Source of the DNA: Microvirga ossetica
Lineage (GTDB): Bacteria; Pseudomonadota; Alphaproteobacteria; Rhizobiales; Beijerinckiaceae
NCBI RefSeq assembly: GCF_002741015.1
Contig: NZ_CP016617.1
Span: forward strand, 744,001 to 808,000
Reading direction: 5' to 3'
DNA length: 64,000 nt
This document shows, in pieces, positions 60,925-64,000 of this stretch. The position numbers and the translations under genes were made by a program. Positions within the stretch are counted from its first letter, which is position 1. Each line of letters starts with the position of its first letter. The notes under the pieces are model-generated. The model did not search any database and was not told the origin of the DNA. It saw nothing but the letters and a program-made list of their open reading frames with translations.

Positions 60925-62975
60925 TGCCGCTCGACCCGTCTCAGCGTCGTGCCGCCACCTGTGATGCACCCATCCAGCTCACCCTGGCTGGCCCGGGATC
61001 CGGCAAGACCAGCACGCTGACGGGGCGTTTTATTCATCTCGTGCGGCAAGGGATCGATCCCCGGCGGATCCTGGCCGTGACCTTCACGAAGAAGGCGGTG
61101 GAGGAGATGAGGCAGCGGATTTCCGCCGCCTTGCCTGACCTACTGCCGAAACAGCTCGAGATCTTTACGTTCCACGGCTTCGCGTATCGGTACTTGAGAC
61201 GCAATCCTGCCGTCGCAGGGCTACCCAGTACAATCCAGCTCTGGGACACGCCGGAGCAGCGCGCCGTCTTCTCGAAGAGGCGCATGTATTGGAACGAGGA
61301 TGAGGACATCCTCGACATTATCGGATCGGCCAAGGAGCGCCTTCTCGACGCCAGGACCTTTGAGGCGTCGCTCGACCGCGGGGATGAGGTCGGCAGGTCT
61401 GCGGTCGAGTTCTTCCGTGTCTATGAGGAGGCTTTGAACCGAGCAGGAGCCATCGATTTCGCCGACATGGTGCCCCGTTTGGTTCAGGCCATGGACGGTG
61501 ATCCTCATTATGGCCGGAGTATCGTCCGCGCATACGATCACCTCCTCGTCGATGAATACCAGGATGTGAACCCCGGACAGGACCTGCTGATCTCGCATTT
61601 TGTCAGGGCAGGTGTGAAGCTCTGGGCAGTCGGGGACGACGATCAGACCCTCTATGCCTTTCGGGCCTCTGATGTCAGATACATCCTTGACTTTCAGGAG
61701 CGTTACCCTGGGGGTCAGGTTCACATTCTCGACCGGAACTATCGCTCGGCTCCAGGGATCGTCCGAACTGCAAAAAAGCTGATCCGCAAGAACGAAGGAC
61801 GGGTCGACAAGGATTACAGCGCCGTCAACCAGGGGGCATGTGACATTGTCGTCCGAGGGTACAGCATGCCGGCGGTGGAGGCCCGGCAGGTCGCCGCTGC
61901 GATTTCACAGCTCATCAGCAAGGGTCTGGAGACCCGGCAGATGGCTGTTCTATACCGATCAGGAACCATCGGCATCCACTTCCAGGCCGCGCTCCGCGCT
62001 CTGGACATTCCCTTCGAGGTCCGGGGTGCCGGAGATTTTTGGCAGAGTTCCCCAGCCAAACTCTTCGTCGGCTCTCTCTTCTATTTGCGTGACCCCAGAA
62101 GTGCGGAAGCCCTCGAGAAAATGGGCATGGGCAAACGGGGGGACATCACGCGCGAGCGTCTGGACCTGATTGATCGCCGCACGAGACGCGAATTCCAAAG
62201 CTCGTGCGCTCAGGTCCAGCGCATTGTGGCTGAGGCTCTCCCCATACGAGCATCCAGCCGGGAGCGGGCGGAGTGGGAGAGCATCGTGGACGGAGTCGCC
62301 ATGCTGGCGGCCTCCTGTTCGTCGGTTGAAGAACTCGAGATGCGGATTGCCGAGCAGACCCAAGCGACCAGGCGCTCGCACGCGAACAGTGTTGTTCTGT
62401 CGACGGTCCATTCCGCGAAAGGCCTTGAGTGGGATACAGTGTTCCTCGTCGGGGTTGAGGATGGCGTTATGCCTCATAGCAACTCAGCCGATATCGAGGA
62501 GGAACGGCGGGTCGCCTATGTGGCGATCACGCGGGCCAAGCGTCGTCTGGCCCTCACCTATGCGGCAGAGAGGTTTGGGACAAAGTCAGACCCATCTCCA
62601 TTTCTGTTCGAGATGCATCATCGGGAGGTCATTTGGACCAGCCCGAACATGGCTGGGGCTGACAGTCGTCTTCCTCTAGCGAGCCTCGGAGAACGGGCTC
62701 AACTCGCAACGAAGAAGTCCAACCCGAAATCCGGCCCAACCGCTCGCAGGATTTCACGCGAGACGGCATCGTCTGGCGCAACGCCATGGACGTCCCGTGA
62801 GGATACGCGCCTTCAGGCGGCGTATGCGTCATCGTCGAGCCTTGAGGAGATGTCCCTGATCCTGAAGCGATCGCCTGATGAGATTGTCAGCCGCCTCGTC
62901 GCCTTGAAGTTCCTGCCCACCCGCAACCCGTATGACGCCCTGTCGGCCGAGTATCTTCGTCGGTCCTTGCGCTAG
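60924..62975 (+). CDS. UvrD/Rep-family superfamily 1 helicase
   Basis: Start ATG 60924 overlaps the preceding stop; 683 residues follow. Motifs: Q-motif LDPSQRRAATCDAPIQLTLA, Walker A GPGSGKTSTL, motif Ia AVTFTKKAVEEMRQRI, Walker B HLLVDEYQDVNPGQD, motif III WAVGDDDQTLYAFRA, motif V VLSTVHSAKGLEWDTVFLVG, motif VI RRVAYVAITRAKRRLALTY. A C-terminal Myb/SANT-like segment (TPWTSREDTRLQAAYASSSS) may bind DNA. Coupled to the exonuclease, it probably acts in DNA repair. Confidence 0.93.
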   Translation: MPLDPSQRRAATCDAPIQLTLAGPGSGKTSTLTGRFIHLVRQGIDPRRILAVTFTKKAVEEMRQRISAALPDLLPKQLEIFTFHGFAYRYLRRNPAVAGLPSTIQLWDTPEQRAVFSKRRMYWNEDEDILDIIGSAKERLLDARTFEASLDRGDEVGRSAVEFFRVYEEALNRAGAIDFADMVPRLVQAMDGDPHYGRSIVRAYDHLLVDEYQDVNPGQDLLISHFVRAGVKLWAVGDDDQTLYAFRASDVRYILDFQERYPGGQVHILDRNYRSAPGIVRTAKKLIRKNEGRVDKDYSAVNQGACDIVVRGYSMPAVEARQVAAAISQLISKGLETRQMAVLYRSGTIGIHFQAALRALDIPFEVRGAGDFWQSSPAKLFVGSLFYLRDPRSAEALEKMGMGKRGDITRERLDLIDRRTRREFQSSCAQVQRIVAEALPIRASSRERAEWESIVDGVAMLAASCSSVEELEMRIAEQTQATRRSHANSVVLSTVHSAKGLEWDTVFLVGVEDGVMPHSNSADIEEERRVAYVAITRAKRRLALTYAAERFGTKSDPSPFLFEMHHREVIWTSPNMAGADSRLPLASLGERAQLATKKSNPKSGPTARRISRETASSGATPWTSREDTRLQAAYASSSSLEEMSLILKRSPDEIVSRLVALKFLPTRNPYDALSAEYLRRSLR

Positions 62976-63008
62976 CGACATCGTCGGGCAAACCCACCGG
63001 AACTCGCG

Positions 63009-63329
63009 TCAGCGCTGATTCAGCACGACCACGTTGGATCCAGCCGTGTTGGTGCCCTTGGCTGGCTTGACACTTCTGATGAGGGTGGGCGAGACGTTCC
63101 ACCTCTGCCCGGTGTCGGCGATCACCGTCACGGTCTTCTTGTTGTAGCGCGTCAGCATGCCCTCAAGTGGACCCTGGCCGGGCGGCTGGAAAGTGACCCG
63201 GTCGCCGATCTTGAACTCCAGCATCTCCACATGGGCACGCATCTGGTTAAGAAAGCGCAGACGCTCGACGATGCGGTGGTTGAGATCGATAAGTTCGGCC
63301 TCGGTCAGCTGGTCAATATCGATCGTCAT
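63009..63329 (-). CDS. Hypothetical protein with KOW-like segment, 106 residues
   Basis: Start ATG 63329 behind AGGGCACTCCT-like purines. A helical N-terminus ([20 protein letters not shown]) is followed by a beta-rich segment ([40 protein letters not shown]) resembling a KOW/SH3-like barrel. No specific family is recognised. It is convergent with the helicase gene. Confidence 0.6.
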   Translation of the reverse strand: MTIDIDQLTEAELIDLNHRIVERLRFLNQMRAHVEMLEFKIGDRVTFQPPGQGPLEGMLTRYNKKTVTVIADTGQRWNVSPTLIRSVKPAKGTNTAGSNVVVLNQR

Positions 63330-63689
63330 AGGAGTGCCCTCGATGAAAGCCGGGCTGGGATAATCGAGCGAATGTCTGGCCAGCGCTTATGCGTGTCAAG
63401 AGGAACGGTCCAGGCTCTGAAAGTCCCCTGCCCTTCGCGAAGGTTCGTTACCCCTTGGACGAGCGGATCAACGCGTTTCTTCCGAAAAGTGCCAGGAGCT
63501 GACTTTTGCGAAACAGGCAAGCATATTGCCAACAAGCTGCCTTCTCTCCGTGAATCTGTTATGATGCCCCGTCGTCGCGAACCGGGCCCGAATGGCTCGA
63601 CGGACGCGTACCTAGCCCGCCATCGGCCCCATCACGAGACAGCGGCGCCGGTCCTGCCGGCCGGCTGCGTGGCAAGGGATCACATCCCC

Positions 63690-64000
63690 ATGACATACAT
63701 CACCACCAAAGATGGCACCCGGATCTTCTACAAGGACTGGGGCCCCAGAGACGCTCAGCCGATCGTGTTCCACCATGGCTGGCCCTTGAGTGCCGACGAT
63801 TGGGACAACCAGATGATGTTTTTCCTGGCGGAAGGATATCGCGTCATCGCCCACGACCGCCGGGGCCACGGGCGCTCGGACCAAACCGACGGCGGCAACG
63901 AGATGGATACCTATGCGGCCGATGTCGCCGAGCTGGTCACGGCGCTCGACCTCAAGAACGCGATCCATATCGGCCACTCGACCGGTGGCGGCGAGGTCGC
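63690..64000 (+). CDS. Alpha/beta hydrolase (chloroperoxidase/esterase-like), cut by window edge
   Basis: Start ATG 63690, with AAGGGA upstream. The visible 103 residues read [60 protein letters not shown] and [13 protein letters not shown] with the nucleophile Ser elbow. This is the typical start of non-haem chloroperoxidase/arylesterase-type hydrolases. The rest lies beyond 64000. The substrate is unknown. Confidence 0.93.
   Translation, partial: MTYITTKDGTRIFYKDWGPRDAQPIVFHHGWPLSADDWDNQMMFFLAEGYRVIAHDRRGHGRSDQTDGGNEMDTYAADVAELVTALDLKNAIHIGHSTGGGEV

Noticed and set aside
1..64000. CRISPR array or rRNA operon.
   Set aside because: No regularly spaced short direct repeats with unique spacers and no rRNA-like sequence were seen. 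The 98-nt units are only four and are separated by 0.4-0.9 kb.

Overview
The window looks like part of a large accessory replicon, probably a repABC megaplasmid, of an alphaproteobacterium in the Hyphomicrobiales (Rhizobiales), most plausibly a Methylobacteriaceae member such as Methylobacterium or Microvirga. The case rests on the RepC C-terminus at position 1, high GC content, DUF736/DUF3572/DUF6894-type genes, a dense mix of insertion sequences and decayed toxin-antitoxin loci, and few core genes. The genus is an inference.

Layout. 0-2.2 kb: end of repC, small orphan genes and a 5' fragment of a CAU tRNA. 2.2-3.2 kb: a complete IS5/IS427-type element. 3.9-8.3 kb: receiver-domain protein, DUF736 gene, broken plasmid genes, DUF433 and MbcA-like antitoxin remnants, and HipA. 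8.9-12.7 kb: two paralogous modules, each a Clp-D2-like AAA+ protein with degenerate nucleotide-binding motifs plus a small partner; this is the least explained part of the window. 12.8-16.6 kb: a large orphan protein and a Toprim-like protein. 17.2-19.5 kb: a tandem duplication of a MazEF-type toxin-antitoxin pair (one intact, one dead) bracketed by four copies of an approximately 98-nt repeat. 20-23.9 kb: pseudogenes, a zinc-ribbon orphan, a DUF3572 protein, a Phd/VapC pair with a perfect inverted-repeat operator, and a hemolysin III fragment.

24.3-27.0 kb: an IS630 and an ISNCY element back to back; a second, nearly identical ISNCY copy lies at 55.0-56.5 kb. 27-34.3 kb: integrase and ASCH-like remnants, MinD, a site-2 protease, a lytic transglycosylase and orphans. 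34.7-40.2 kb: an IS110 element, then a mirror-image array IS481-IS701-IS481. 40.4-47.4 kb: many small conserved hypothetical genes and two covarying hairpins with the same loop. 47.6-50.7 kb: an IS4/IS50-type element nested inside another DDE element with a 9-bp target duplication. 51-55 kb: BrnA-like antitoxin operon, tRNA (CAU), Crp/Fnr regulator, and a nucleoside permease plus nucleoside hydrolase pair. 56.7-63 kb: chromatin and DNA-repair genes (SWIB-domain protein, HU with a histone-like tail, frameshifted ATP-dependent ligase, frameshifted DinB, DnaQ-like exonuclease, UvrD-like helicase). The window ends inside an alpha/beta hydrolase.

Taken together, these are plasmid maintenance functions (replication, toxin-antitoxins, MinD), DNA repair and mobile DNA. 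Repeated insertion and frameshift decay have left at least ten broken genes.
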